Assembly: GCA_022824025.1 (NCBI GenBank)
Contig: JAJEBF010000056.1
Coordinates: 156,245-220,244 of the forward strand
DNA length: 64,000 nucleotides
Source: Caldilineaceae bacterium
Lineage (GTDB): Bacteria; Chloroflexota; Anaerolineae; Caldilineales; Caldilineaceae
Reading direction: 5' to 3'
The position numbers and the translations under genes were made by a program. The notes beneath the pieces are model-generated. The model had not been told where the DNA came from and did not search any database. It saw nothing but the letters and a program-made list of their open reading frames with translations. Positions 17,421 to 25,874 of this stretch are shown piece after piece (positions within the stretch are counted from its first letter, which is position 1; the number at the start of each line of letters is the position of its first letter).

Positions 17421-18746
17421 ATGAACCTGCTTCAAGACATTCAGGACATCCGATTCCCCGCCAACCTGCCCGACACGCTCCTGGCCGTTCACCAGACCTT
17501 CGACACACCCCAAGTCGATGACATCCACGCCGCCGTCGGCAAAGCACTCACCCAGAGCGGCATCATGGCGCCCATGCAGCCGGGCGATTCCGTCGCCATC
17601 GGCGCCGGCAGCCGCGGCATCGCCAACCTCGCACGCATTGTGCGCGCCGCCGTCGACCACCTCAAAGCCGCCGGCATGAGGCCCTACGTCGTCCCCGCCA
17701 TGGGCAGCCACGGCGGAGCCACCGTCGAAGGACAAAAGGAGATCCTCGCCGGCATGGGCGTCACAGAGGATGCCATGGGCGTGGAAATCAGGGCGACCAT
17801 GGAAGTGGCCGAAATCGGGCGCATCCCCGACGGGCCGGCAGTCTGCCAGGGCAAAGACTCCATGGCCGCCGACCACGCCATCCTCGTCAGCCGCATCAAG
17901 CCGCACACCGACTTCCGCAGCCATCTGGAAAGCGGCCCCTCCAAAATGTGTGTCATCGGCTGGGGCAAGCAGCACGGCGCTTCCATGATGCACAGCGGCG
18001 GCGGCAAAAACTTCCAGATCTACCTGGAGCCCGCCGCACGCGTCTACGAGGCCAACACCAACTTCCGCGGCGCCATCTGCCCCGTCGAAAACGCCTTTGA
18101 GGACACCGCTCTCATCGCCGGCCTCACCGCGGCCGAAGTCGGCACCAAAACAGAGGCCGACCTGCTGGTCAAGGCCAAGGATTATCTCGCCCAGATCCCC
18201 TTTGAGGCAGTGGACGTCCTGGTCGTACGCGACCTCGGCAAAAACATCTCCGGCACCGGCATGGACACAAATGTCATCAGCCGCCTCAGCATCCCTCGCC
18301 AGCCCGAAAACTTCGGCAAAGTCGACGTCGCCATCATCACCGTCCTCGACCTGACCGAAGAAACCCACGGCAACGTCTCCGGCCTCGGCCTCGCCAACGT
18401 GACCACCGAACGCGTCTTCCGCAAGATCGACTGGCAGGCCACCTACATGAACGCCGTGACATCCGGCATCTTCAGCGCCACCCGCTCCCACCTGCCCCTC
18501 ACCTTCGCCGACGATGAACGCGCCCTCGAAGTCTCCCTCCGCATCTGCGCAGAGCCCCAGGAAACCGCCAAAATCGTCTTCATCCGCGACACTCTGACCC
18601 TGGAAGATTTCTACGTCAGTCCCAGCCTGCGCGCCGAAGTCGAGAGCCATCCACGTCTCACCATCACCGGCGAAACGCCGCTGACCTTCACCGAAGGCGT
18701 TATGCAGACCCCGTGGCAGATGGAGCCAATTCTGGAGTATGCTTGA
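17421..18746 (+). CDS. LarA/DUF2088-domain protein (lactate racemase-like)
   Basis: 441-residue protein with the N-terminal domain type of nickel-pincer lactate racemase LarA. Visible are GAGSRGIAN, the VVPAMGSHGGATVEGQ segment typical of this domain, and SRIKPHTDFRSHLESGPSKM. Stand-alone relatives are annotated as DUF2088 proteins and may be racemases or epimerases of hydroxy acids. Whether the cofactor-binding Lys/His set is complete cannot be judged here, and no larB/larC/larE genes are in the window. GAAGGAGA upstream of the ATG is a good ribosome-binding site. The following PdxA gene suggests hydroxy-acid metabolism. Confidence 0.75.
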   Translation: MNLLQDIQDIRFPANLPDTLLAVHQTFDTPQVDDIHAAVGKALTQSGIMAPMQPGDSVAIGAGSRGIANLARIVRAAVDHLKAAGMRPYVVPAMGSHGGATVEGQKEILAGMGVTEDAMGVEIRATMEVAEIGRIPDGPAVCQGKDSMAADHAILVSRIKPHTDFRSHLESGPSKMCVIGWGKQHGASMMHSGGGKNFQIYLEPAARVYEANTNFRGAICPVENAFEDTALIAGLTAAEVGTKTEADLLVKAKDYLAQIPFEAVDVLVVRDLGKNISGTGMDTNVISRLSIPRQPENFGKVDVAIITVLDLTEETHGNVSGLGLANVTTERVFRKIDWQATYMNAVTSGIFSATRSHLPLTFADDERALEVSLRICAEPQETAKIVFIRDTLTLEDFYVSPSLRAEVESHPRLTITGETPLTFTEGVMQTPWQMEPILEYA

Positions 18747-18765
18747 TCTGCAGGCCAACTGAAAT

Positions 18766-18800
18766 GCCCAATGCTGACAGTGCGAAGGTCAGCATTGGGC
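18766..18800 (+). promoter_or_regulatory. Perfect 13-bp stem-loop
   Basis: GCCCAATGCTGAC at 18766-18778 pairs with GTCAGCATTGGGC at 18788-18800 around a nine-base loop, 20 bases after the LarA-domain gene. No T run follows. It may attenuate transcription between this gene and pdxA. Confidence 0.6.
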
Positions 18801-18882
18801 GTTGGGCCATCAGCTTCCTGGCAGCCGCTGTTCACGTCCTCCCGCACGGCGCCGGACCTGAACATCAACATCCAACCGTCAA

Positions 18883-19947
18883 ATGACTCCCAGTTCAGCG
18901 AAACTGACGCGCACGCCCCGCCTCGCCCTTCTCCTCGGCGACCCCAGCGGCATCGGACCCGAAATCGTCGCCCGCGTCCTGGCCGAATCGACCGGTCAAG
19001 ACAAAACGGGGCCCCCTTACGGCGACGCAAACATCGTCGTCATCGGCGAACCCTGGATCCTGGAATGGGGCGCCCAGTGCGCCGGTCTCTCGCTGGACAT
19101 GCCGCATTACAGCTCACCCGACGACCTGCCGCTCTCGTCCCCCGGCCCCGTGCTCCTCACCGGCCCATCCTTCCTGCCCGATGCGCACACACCCGGCCGC
19201 ATGAGCCCGGACGCCGGCCGCTACGTCCTCCAATCGCTCGACTTTGCCGCGGAGCTCGCCCGCGCCGGTGTCATAGACGGCATCACCTACGCCTCGCTCA
19301 ACAAACAGGCCATGCATGCCGCCGGCAGCCGCCACGAGGACGAGCTCCGCTACTTCGCCGAACGCCTCGGCGTGGAAGGCCGCGTCGGCGAAGTCAACAC
19401 GCTCGATGGGCTTTGGACCTCCCGCGTCACCTCCCACATCCCCTTGCGCGACGTCTATCAGCATATCTCCATCGACGAAATCCTGCCCGCCATTCGCCTC
19501 ATCCACAACACAATCCGTCAGAGCGGCGTGCCCTCGCCCCGTCTTGCCGTGGCCGGTCTCAATCCCCACGCCGGCGAAGGCGGCCTCTTCGGCAGCGAAG
19601 AAAACGATGTCATTCGCCCTGCCGTCGAAGCCGCCCAGGAAGAGGACATCGCCGCATCCGGCCCCTACCCGCCCGACACCGTCTTCTTGCGCGCAAGCCG
19701 AGGCGAGTTTGACGGCGTCGTTACCATGTACCACGACCAGGGTCAGATCGCCATGAAATTGCTCGGTTTCGAACGCGGCGTCACCGTGCATGGCGGCCTG
19801 CCCGCGCCGGTTACAACCCCGGCCCACGGCACCGCCTTCGACATCGTCGGCAAGGGCGAAGCCAACCCACAGGCCCTCAAACAGGCCCTGAAGCTGTGCG
19901 CGCAATTGCTCGCCCCAGGCGCCAACAACCCGCCTGCGCAGAGGTAA
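18883..19947 (+). CDS. pdxA: 4-phospho-D-threonate/erythronate or 4-hydroxythreonine-4-phosphate dehydrogenase (PdxA family)
   Basis: NAD-dependent oxidative decarboxylase of the PdxA family, 354 residues. Landmarks: GDPSGIGPEIVARVL near the N-terminus, SHIPLRDVYQHI (metal His), NPHAGEGGLFGSEE, and TMYHDQGQIAMK followed by TVHGGLPAPVTTPAHGTAFD. Classical PdxA makes pyridoxal precursors; the PdxA2 branch oxidises 4-phospho-D-threonate or -erythronate to dihydroxyacetone phosphate and is coded beside a DUF1537 kinase. Such a kinase gene lies close by at 21305-22540, so PdxA2 function is the better guess. The aminotransferase gene follows three bases after its stop. Confidence 0.9.
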   Translation: MTPSSAKLTRTPRLALLLGDPSGIGPEIVARVLAESTGQDKTGPPYGDANIVVIGEPWILEWGAQCAGLSLDMPHYSSPDDLPLSSPGPVLLTGPSFLPDAHTPGRMSPDAGRYVLQSLDFAAELARAGVIDGITYASLNKQAMHAAGSRHEDELRYFAERLGVEGRVGEVNTLDGLWTSRVTSHIPLRDVYQHISIDEILPAIRLIHNTIRQSGVPSPRLAVAGLNPHAGEGGLFGSEENDVIRPAVEAAQEEDIAASGPYPPDTVFLRASRGEFDGVVTMYHDQGQIAMKLLGFERGVTVHGGLPAPVTTPAHGTAFDIVGKGEANPQALKQALKLCAQLLAPGANNPPAQR

Positions 19948-19949
19948 AT

Positions 19950-21137
19950 ATGACAAAATCAACGCTTGCCATCCACGACGGCCAGCCCGTCCGCACCCAA
20001 CCATGGCCCAGTTGGCCGCAGTGGGACGAAACCGAACGCGCCGGTCTCCTGTCTGTGCTTGAAAGAGGAGAATGGGGCGGCTACGACACCGCTGTTGAAG
20101 AGTTTGAAACCGCCTTTGCCGCCCGGCACGCCGCCCAACACTGCGTTACAATCGTAAATGGTTCAACCACCCTCGAGACCGCCCTGCGCGCCCTGGACAT
20201 CGGCCCCGGCGACGAGGTCATCGTGCCTCCTTATACCTTCATTGCCACCGCCGCCGCAGTGCGCATCGTCGGCGCCACCCCCGTCTTCGCCGACGTCGAA
20301 CTCGAATCGTGGAATCTCTCAGCCGAGGCCGTCGCAGCCGCAATCAGCCCCCGCGCCAAAGCCGTCATCCCCGTCCACTTCGGCGGCCTGCCCGTCGATT
20401 TCGATGCCCTGTTGCCCTTGGCCCGGCGTCACAATCTCCACGTCATCGAAGACGCAGCCCATGCCCACGGCAGCAGTTGGCGCGGCAATCCCGTCGGCGC
20501 CTTGGGAAAGACCGGCTCGTTCAGCTTCCAGTCCAGCAAAAACCTGACAGCCGGCGAAGGCGGCGCGCTCCTCACCAACGATGCCGAGCTGGCCGAGCGC
20601 ATGTGGAGTATTGCCAACTGCGGACGCAGCCCAGACGGCCACGGCTACGAACACCCCAATCTCGGCACAAACCTGCGCCTGGGCGGCTGGCAGGCCGCGG
20701 TCCTCTCCGCCGGGCTCGCCAGGCTCGACGACCAGCTCCAGCGCCGCATGGGCAACGCCCGCCGGCTGCGCGCCTTCCTGGAGGAAATCGACGGCCTCAC
20801 GCCGCAACGCTGGGATCCACGCGCCGACGCCCATTCCCACCACCTCTTCCTCATGCGTTACGATGCCGACGCCTTCGGCGGCCTGCCCCGACAGCAGTTC
20901 ATCTCCGCCTTGCGGGCCGAAAACATCCCCGTCAGCCCGCTTTATTCCCGCCCCCTCTACCGCCAACCCCCGCTCGTCGAACCCTTCAGCCGCGTCACGC
21001 CTTGCCCCAACAGCGAACTCCTCTGCCAGCAGGCCGTCTCCATCAGCCAGAACATCCTCCTCGCCGAGCCCGAAGAAATGGACGACATCGCCCGCGCCAT
21101 CCTCAAAGTGCGCGAAAACGTTGGCGCGCTACGCTAA
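19950..21137 (+). CDS. DegT/DnrJ/EryC1/StrS family aminotransferase
   Basis: PLP-dependent aminotransferase of the sugar-aminotransferase family, 395 residues. The cofactor Lys is at residue 197 in FSFQSSKNLTAGEGG, and Asp168 in VIEDAAHAHG would bind the pyridine nitrogen. The pattern KNLTAGEGG is the one found in AHBA-synthase-like members. The ATG at 19950 follows the pdxA stop directly with AGAGG overlapping it, so the two genes are translationally coupled. It could aminate a keto-sugar or keto-polyol; a link with the tetronate pathway is only by position. Confidence 0.9.
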   Translation: MTKSTLAIHDGQPVRTQPWPSWPQWDETERAGLLSVLERGEWGGYDTAVEEFETAFAARHAAQHCVTIVNGSTTLETALRALDIGPGDEVIVPPYTFIATAAAVRIVGATPVFADVELESWNLSAEAVAAAISPRAKAVIPVHFGGLPVDFDALLPLARRHNLHVIEDAAHAHGSSWRGNPVGALGKTGSFSFQSSKNLTAGEGGALLTNDAELAERMWSIANCGRSPDGHGYEHPNLGTNLRLGGWQAAVLSAGLARLDDQLQRRMGNARRLRAFLEEIDGLTPQRWDPRADAHSHHLFLMRYDADAFGGLPRQQFISALRAENIPVSPLYSRPLYRQPPLVEPFSRVTPCPNSELLCQQAVSISQNILLAEPEEMDDIARAILKVRENVGALR

Positions 21138-21162
21138 CCACTGACCTTAACCGACGAACCAC

Positions 21163-21256
21163 AGTCTTCTTGGGCGGTCGGGCCTTCGGCCCTCCCTTGT
21201 GCGGGGGAATTCCCGCCGCAACGCCCACCTGACACCCTGCGCGTCCCGCCACCATG
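21163..21256. repeat. Dispersed intergenic element (TTGTGCGGGG type)
   Basis: Block with CCTTGTGCGGGGGAATTCCC and GTCCCGCCACC, closely related to 1000-1075. It fills the space between the convergent aminotransferase and kinase genes. A hairpin GGGCC-ttc-GGCCC lies at its left end. Confidence 0.5.
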
Positions 21257-21304
21257 CAAAACGCCAACTGGGCCTCCCCGGCCACTAGCGCCGACCGCCG
21301 GCCC

Positions 21305-22540
21305 CTAACCCTTGCCGTTCCCCCCTCCAGGCATCCTTACCCTGTGCAGCAGCTCGACCAGCGTCCCGTCCCCCCCAAAACGCCCTGGCTTGATCACAAC
21401 CAGCGTCGGCCTCCCCTCGAGAACTGCGCTGCATAGCGGTATGCCCGGCAGCAACTCCCGCTCGACCGTAAGCCGCGCCGCGCCCAGATGCCTTAGCATC
21501 CGCATCGCCGTATCGCCGCCTACGAGCATAATCAGGTCCACCCGCCTCCGGGCCATCGCGGCCATACTTACCTGCGCCAGATGGTCCGCCCGCCGGCGCG
21601 CCTCCCTTCCCTCCAGGACCGCCCCTGGCAGCGGCCGGGCCTGCTGCAAAAGCCAGATCGGACTGGCCGGCGCGAGAGCGGCCGTCTCCCTCCCATCCAT
21701 CGTCGGCGCAACTACCAGGCGGCTGACGCCCCAATCCGGAGCATCCCTCCCATACGACAGCAAGCTGTCGATCTGCCGGTGCGAAACGGCGCTGCCGCTG
21801 CCGGCAACCAGAACAACCGACCATCCCGCTGAGCCCGCGTATCTCTCAGGGACGGCTTGAAACCCCTTCAGCCCACCGCTTTGCCGAACGAGCGCTCCCG
21901 CCAATCCGGAACTCCCGCACAGCAAAGCCTCCGGCAGCGCCTCCTGCTGCGCCCGCACAACTCTGTCCAGGTCGTCGTCCGTCAGCGCGTCAACCGCAAT
22001 GACAACTCGTCTTTGTGCCGCCCCGCTGGCCCGCTCCCGCGCCGCCTGTCTCAGATCTGTCCCCAGCTCCCCTCCCCGCACCTGCGCCAACGTAATTTCC
22101 CCAACCGGAAGGCGGCTCTGCCCGCGCAGCAGAGAAGGCAGATGAATGCCCGGCGGCCCTACATCAGGCGCAGTGAGAACCCCGTCGCGCATGCGGCGCC
22201 CCTGTGACGGAAAAGCCGGGCAAATAACTGCCGCCGGCGCATCCAGCAGCTCCAGCAACGCATCCAATTCGCTGCCAATGTTGCCGCGCAGCGTCGAGTC
22301 AATCTTTTTGTACCAACCGCCGTCCAGGTCCAGTAGCGAAGCCGCCGTACTGCGGGCCTGCTTTGCCGCTGCCTCCGCCGTCAAATGGCGCGAGTCCGAG
22401 GAAACTGCCAGGGCCCCCTGCGGCGCAGGCTGTGTCGGCGCGTCAAGGTAGATTGTTGCCGGCAGCCCGAATCGTAGGCAACGGGCCGCTGTATCTGCTG
22501 CGCCGGTCAGATCGTCGGCCAGTATCTTCAGGTGTCTCAC
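21305..22540 (-). CDS. Four-carbon acid sugar kinase family protein (DUF1537)
   Basis: ATP-dependent kinase of the four-carbon acid sugar (D-threonate/D-erythronate type) family, 411 residues. The N-terminal LADDLTGAADTAARC is the family signature with the catalytic Asp pair region; the C-terminal LVGGDTAMRMLRHLGA and VVIKPGRFGGDGTL form the nucleotide-binding domain. A GTG at 22540 is preferred as start because AGGA lies 8-11 bases upstream; a TTG at 22564 is also in frame. It is convergent with the pdxA-aminotransferase pair. Family knowledge: the product is phosphorylated at O4 and oxidised by PdxA2. The exact sugar acid is not readable. Confidence 0.88.
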   Translation of the reverse strand: MRHLKILADDLTGAADTAARCLRFGLPATIYLDAPTQPAPQGALAVSSDSRHLTAEAAAKQARSTAASLLDLDGGWYKKIDSTLRGNIGSELDALLELLDAPAAVICPAFPSQGRRMRDGVLTAPDVGPPGIHLPSLLRGQSRLPVGEITLAQVRGGELGTDLRQAARERASGAAQRRVVIAVDALTDDDLDRVVRAQQEALPEALLCGSSGLAGALVRQSGGLKGFQAVPERYAGSAGWSVVLVAGSGSAVSHRQIDSLLSYGRDAPDWGVSRLVVAPTMDGRETAALAPASPIWLLQQARPLPGAVLEGREARRRADHLAQVSMAAMARRRVDLIMLVGGDTAMRMLRHLGAARLTVERELLPGIPLCSAVLEGRPTLVVIKPGRFGGDGTLVELLHRVRMPGGGNGKG

Positions 22541-22552
22541 GTTTTGAGTTCC

Positions 22553-22561
22553 TGCTATAAT
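22553..22561 (+). promoter_or_regulatory. Extended -10 promoter candidate
   Basis: TGCTATAAT at 22553-22561 is a perfect extended -10 element pointing toward the small gene at 22657. No good -35 is seen, which is acceptable for extended -10 promoters. It overlaps the 5' end region of the divergent kinase gene. Confidence 0.5.
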
Positions 22562-22656
22562 CAATGCCTAACCTGCGTTTTCGGATGAAGACAATCGTCC
22601 TTTTTTAGCTTAATCCCGCTTGGACAGGCGCGCAAGCTACCCGCGGCAACTCTGAA

Positions 22657-23052
22657 ATGACCCAAATCAATCTCTTTGAGCAGGATACCCCCTTAAAATT
22701 CGAGCGGATACTGATCTATCCCTACCCCGACCTGCGGCGCCTCTGGGTACGCATCTGGTTGCCCGCCCGGCTCGACGATGACGCGCCCAACGTCGAGTTG
22801 ATCGTCTATAACCCGGACGGCACCGAAAACAACAGCCTCTTCCTCCTGGCACAGACCGACACCCGCCTGAACAATACTCTTCACCTGAAAGATCCCGTCA
22901 TTCCCAACGAAACCTACCGAGTAACAGCGACGTTAACGGTCGGCCTGACCAAAGACGCTGAACTGGCAGACCGCCAATCTTTTGACCTGACGTTAACCTT
23001 CCGCGACCCGGAAGCCGGCGAACCGGGCTTCGGGGTCAACTGCGGCTCCTAG
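22657..23052 (+). CDS. Conserved-looking small beta-rich protein of unknown function
   Basis: 131 residues, not recognised. The sequence alternates short beta-like stretches (RILIYPYPDLRRLWVRIWLP, NVELIVYNPDG, TYRVTATLTVGL, SFDLTLTF) and looks like a single immunoglobulin-like sandwich. There are no cysteines until one near the end, no signal peptide and no membrane span. It is transcribed from a likely extended -10 promoter and stands 58 bases before the ATP-grasp gene, so it may be the first gene of the ligase cluster 22657-26983. Confidence 0.7.
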   Translation: MTQINLFEQDTPLKFERILIYPYPDLRRLWVRIWLPARLDDDAPNVELIVYNPDGTENNSLFLLAQTDTRLNNTLHLKDPVIPNETYRVTATLTVGLTKDAELADRQSFDLTLTFRDPEAGEPGFGVNCGS

Positions 23053-23110
23053 CCTCCGAACTGTCGCACGCTACGCGCTTTCAACCCCCCAATCGATCGA
23101 GATTGAACAG

Positions 23111-24526
23111 TTGGCCGCCAAGAGTCCCAACACCGCCACCGGCTATATGAACTCATTGAGCGCCATCTCCCACTACCACCAATTACTTTCCCAACCCAAA
23201 CTTGCCAGCGATAGCTGGGATCTGCTCACCGCGCGTATGGACGACCACCGCATGTTTTTTGGCGATCGACCTCTTTGCACTGTCCTGCGCCCTCTCTTCT
23301 ACTCCCCCTCCGAGTGGACCCTGCTTGCCAGGCGCACGGAGCGGATTCTTCGCCTTTTCAACCGCCTGGCCCAGCTCATGCTCGAAAACGCCGAGCTGCG
23401 CGCGCAGATCCACGCAACACCGGAAGAAGAGCATCTTTTCCGTATCGACCATGGCTACCGCCTAACCATCCCCACCGCACGGCTCGACAGCTTTTTCGCT
23501 CGCCGACAAAACGACCGTCGCAACCTCAAATTTGTCGAAATCAACGGCGAAAGCCCGGCCTCGATGGCCTATTCGGACGTGCTCAGCGGCATCTTCCTCG
23601 AGCTGCCAGTCATGCAAGATTTCCAAAAACGCTTTGCCGTGCGCTCGCTGCCCAGCCGAAAGCCCGTTCTCGACGAGTTCCTGCGCGTCTACTACGAATG
23701 GCGGGGAAATCGCGGTAAACTGCCTGATATCGCCATCGTCGACTGGCGCGGCGTGCCCACCGCCACAGAATTTCGCCTGTTCGCCGAATACTTCGCCGAG
23801 CATGGAATCACAACCGTCGTCTGCGCGCCCGAAGACATGGAGTTCCGAAACGGGCAGCTCTACGCCGCAGGCGCCCCGGTCGATTTCGTCTACAAGAGGG
23901 TCCTGGTCAGCGAGCTGCTCGACCGCTGCGGCATGGATCATCCCATCATCCAGGCCCTGCGCGCACGCGCCATCTGCCTTGTAAACCCTTTCACCTGCAA
24001 GCTGCTCCACAAAAAGGCCAGCTTTGCCGTTGCCAGCGATGAACGCAACGCCCACCTGCTCACCGCCGCCGAGCGGCAAGCCGTGCGCGCCCACATCCCC
24101 TGGACTCGCACCGTAGAAGAGCGGGCCACCCTCGACCCCGCCGGCGCGCCAATTGACCTGCTGCCCTGGGCCAGCGCCAATCGCGAGAGGCTGGTGCTCA
24201 AACCCAACGATGAATACGGCGGCGCCGGCGTCCTGATCGGTTGGGAGACCGACCAGAGCGTATGGGACGCCGCCCTCGCCAACGACGACAGTCAACCCGC
24301 GGTCGTCCAGGAACGTGTGCAAATCGCCTATGAGGATTTCCCGGCCATGACCCCGCACGGCCAGGTCGCGATCGACCGCCGCCTGGTTGATTCGGACCCA
24401 TTCCTGTTTCGCGGCCAGCATGTGCATGGCTGTCTCTGCCGCCTGAGCAGCGAGACTCTGCTCAACGTTACCGCCGGCGGAGGATCCATCGTGCCGGTGT
24501 TCGTGGCCGACGAAAAGGACCTCTGA
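23111..24526 (+). CDS. Circularly permuted ATP-grasp type 2-like protein
   Basis: 471-residue protein that reads as a circularly permuted ATP-grasp enzyme, a fold that joins a carboxylate to an amine with ATP. Landmarks: EINGESPASMAYSD near 140-155, VDWRGVPTATEFRL, NPFTCKLLHKKASFAVASDE near 293-312, and the ATP-binding LVLKPNDEYGGAGVLIGWE near 361-379 with AVVQERV after it. Genes of this type often sit beside carboxylate-amine ligases, as here (24648, 25871). The start is uncertain: TTG at 23111 or ATG at 23147. No substrate can be named; a small peptide or glutathione-like compound is possible. Confidence 0.75.
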   Translation: MAAKSPNTATGYMNSLSAISHYHQLLSQPKLASDSWDLLTARMDDHRMFFGDRPLCTVLRPLFYSPSEWTLLARRTERILRLFNRLAQLMLENAELRAQIHATPEEEHLFRIDHGYRLTIPTARLDSFFARRQNDRRNLKFVEINGESPASMAYSDVLSGIFLELPVMQDFQKRFAVRSLPSRKPVLDEFLRVYYEWRGNRGKLPDIAIVDWRGVPTATEFRLFAEYFAEHGITTVVCAPEDMEFRNGQLYAAGAPVDFVYKRVLVSELLDRCGMDHPIIQALRARAICLVNPFTCKLLHKKASFAVASDERNAHLLTAAERQAVRAHIPWTRTVEERATLDPAGAPIDLLPWASANRERLVLKPNDEYGGAGVLIGWETDQSVWDAALANDDSQPAVVQERVQIAYEDFPAMTPHGQVAIDRRLVDSDPFLFRGQHVHGCLCRLSSETLLNVTAGGGSIVPVFVADEKDL

Positions 24527-24647
24527 CAGGCCCCCAAACGAGGCAACTCCAGGAGCAACCGCACGATACCCAATGCATACACGGATTGACGCAACAGACA
24601 GCCAGTGAACATAGACGCCGCGCCGACGCGAAAAAAGAGAGCGAACT

Positions 24648-25874
24648 ATGGCCGAGTACAGCCAACCATCCTTCAATATCAGTATCGAAGAGGAGTACCA
24701 GTTTATCGACCCGGACAGCAGGGAGCTGCGCGGGTTCGCGACCGCCCAGGGGCTTACTCTCAAAGACGCGCACGGGGAGAGCGCGGAAAGACAGCGAAAC
24801 ACGGGATCTGAACAGTTTACGCCTCGCGCTGGCGCGTCGTCCGGTAACGCTCCTCCCGCAGCCGGGACACCTATCTGCAGCGATATCAGCCAGGCCCGCC
24901 AGGAGCTGTTGCGGGTCCGGCGCGAAATGCGCGAGCTGGCCGAGTCGCACGGCCTCAAACTCATGGCGGCCGGGGCGCACCCCTTCACCTACTGGGAAAG
25001 AGAACAGGAGGAGTCGCCGCGCTATCGCGCGCTGATTGAAGATACCCAGTTCATCGCCCGCCGTCTGCTCGCCTTCGGCATGTATGTGCATATCGGCATT
25101 GACGACAGAAATCTGGCAATCGACGTGATGAACGCAATGCGCTACCTGCTGCCCCACATCCTCTGCCTCGCCAACGCCTCCCCCTTTTGGCAAGGCCTCG
25201 ATACCGGGCTGGCCAGCTATCGCTCCGTCCTGCTGGATGCCCTGCCCCGCACCGGCATCCCTAACGCCTTCCGCAGCCTCAACGACTATCTCAGCTATGT
25301 CGATACCCTCCTGCGCACAAAAAGCATTCCCGATGCCGAAGCCATCTGGTGGGACATCCGTCCCCACTCCCGTCAGCAGGATCGGTCGCGCCTGCCTTCC
25401 GAAACCGGAGGAAACGCCCGGCCCGGGCAGAGGGAAACAGACCAGGCCGCCCTTGAAATCCGGGTCTGCGACGCGCTGCCGGACATAGACGACGTTCTGG
25501 CCATCTCCGCGCTCATCCAGGCAACCGTCGCCTGGATGGTCGATCTCCGCCACCGCAACATGTCCTTCCGCCTCTATGATCGCACCCTGATCGCCGAAAA
25601 TAAGTGGCGCGCGGTCCGTTACGGCCTGCAGGGAAAACTTCTCGATTTCGGCATTGAGCAGGAGGTCCCCATCCGCGATCTGTTGCACGAACTGCTCGAA
25701 CGAGTTGAACCTGTTCTCGACCGGCTTAACTGCCGCTCGGACGTAGCCCACATTCAAACCATCATGCAGCGCGGCGCCAGCTCCGACCAGCAGCGCCAGG
25801 TCTGGAGCCAGAGCCGCGGAGACGGCAAGGCAGTCGTCGATTTCCTCGTTTCACAGACGGAGCAGAGCCTATGA
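24648..25874 (+). CDS. YbdK-type carboxylate-amine ligase paralogue with altered active-site region
   Basis: 408-residue member of the GCS2/YbdK family (glutamate-cysteine ligase-like fold). It keeps ISIEEEYQFIDP at the N-terminus, GAHPFTYW, YVHIGIDDRNLAID, WWDIRPHS and LEIRVCD. However residues 31-72, where the paralogue carries ELHQSMVELGTPVC with its catalytic-region His and Glu, are replaced by low-complexity sequence ending AAGTPICS, and about 25 extra residues are inserted near 241-266. It is therefore likely altered or inactive as a ligase. Its stop overlaps the ATG of the intact paralogue by four bases. No frameshift explains the replacement: other frames do not restore the motif. Confidence 0.82.
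   Translation: MAEYSQPSFNISIEEEYQFIDPDSRELRGFATAQGLTLKDAHGESAERQRNTGSEQFTPRAGASSGNAPPAAGTPICSDISQARQELLRVRREMRELAESHGLKLMAAGAHPFTYWEREQEESPRYRALIEDTQFIARRLLAFGMYVHIGIDDRNLAIDVMNAMRYLLPHILCLANASPFWQGLDTGLASYRSVLLDALPRTGIPNAFRSLNDYLSYVDTLLRTKSIPDAEAIWWDIRPHSRQQDRSRLPSETGGNARPGQRETDQAALEIRVCDALPDIDDVLAISALIQATVAWMVDLRHRNMSFRLYDRTLIAENKWRAVRYGLQGKLLDFGIEQEVPIRDLLHELLERVEPVLDRLNCRSDVAHIQTIMQRGASSDQQRQVWSQSRGDGKAVVDFLVSQTEQSL

Noticed and set aside
17322..18758. Minus-strand open frame of about 480 codons
   Set aside because: Antisense to the LarA-domain gene with the same Gly/Asp/Val bias.
21857..22207. Plus-strand open frame opposite the acid sugar kinase
   Set aside because: Shadow of the kinase gene, which has strong motifs on the minus strand.
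24648..25874. Frameshift in the upstream YbdK gene
   Set aside because: Translations of the other frames across 24738-24865 do not restore the missing ELHQSMVE-type motif, so replacement is more likely than a shift.
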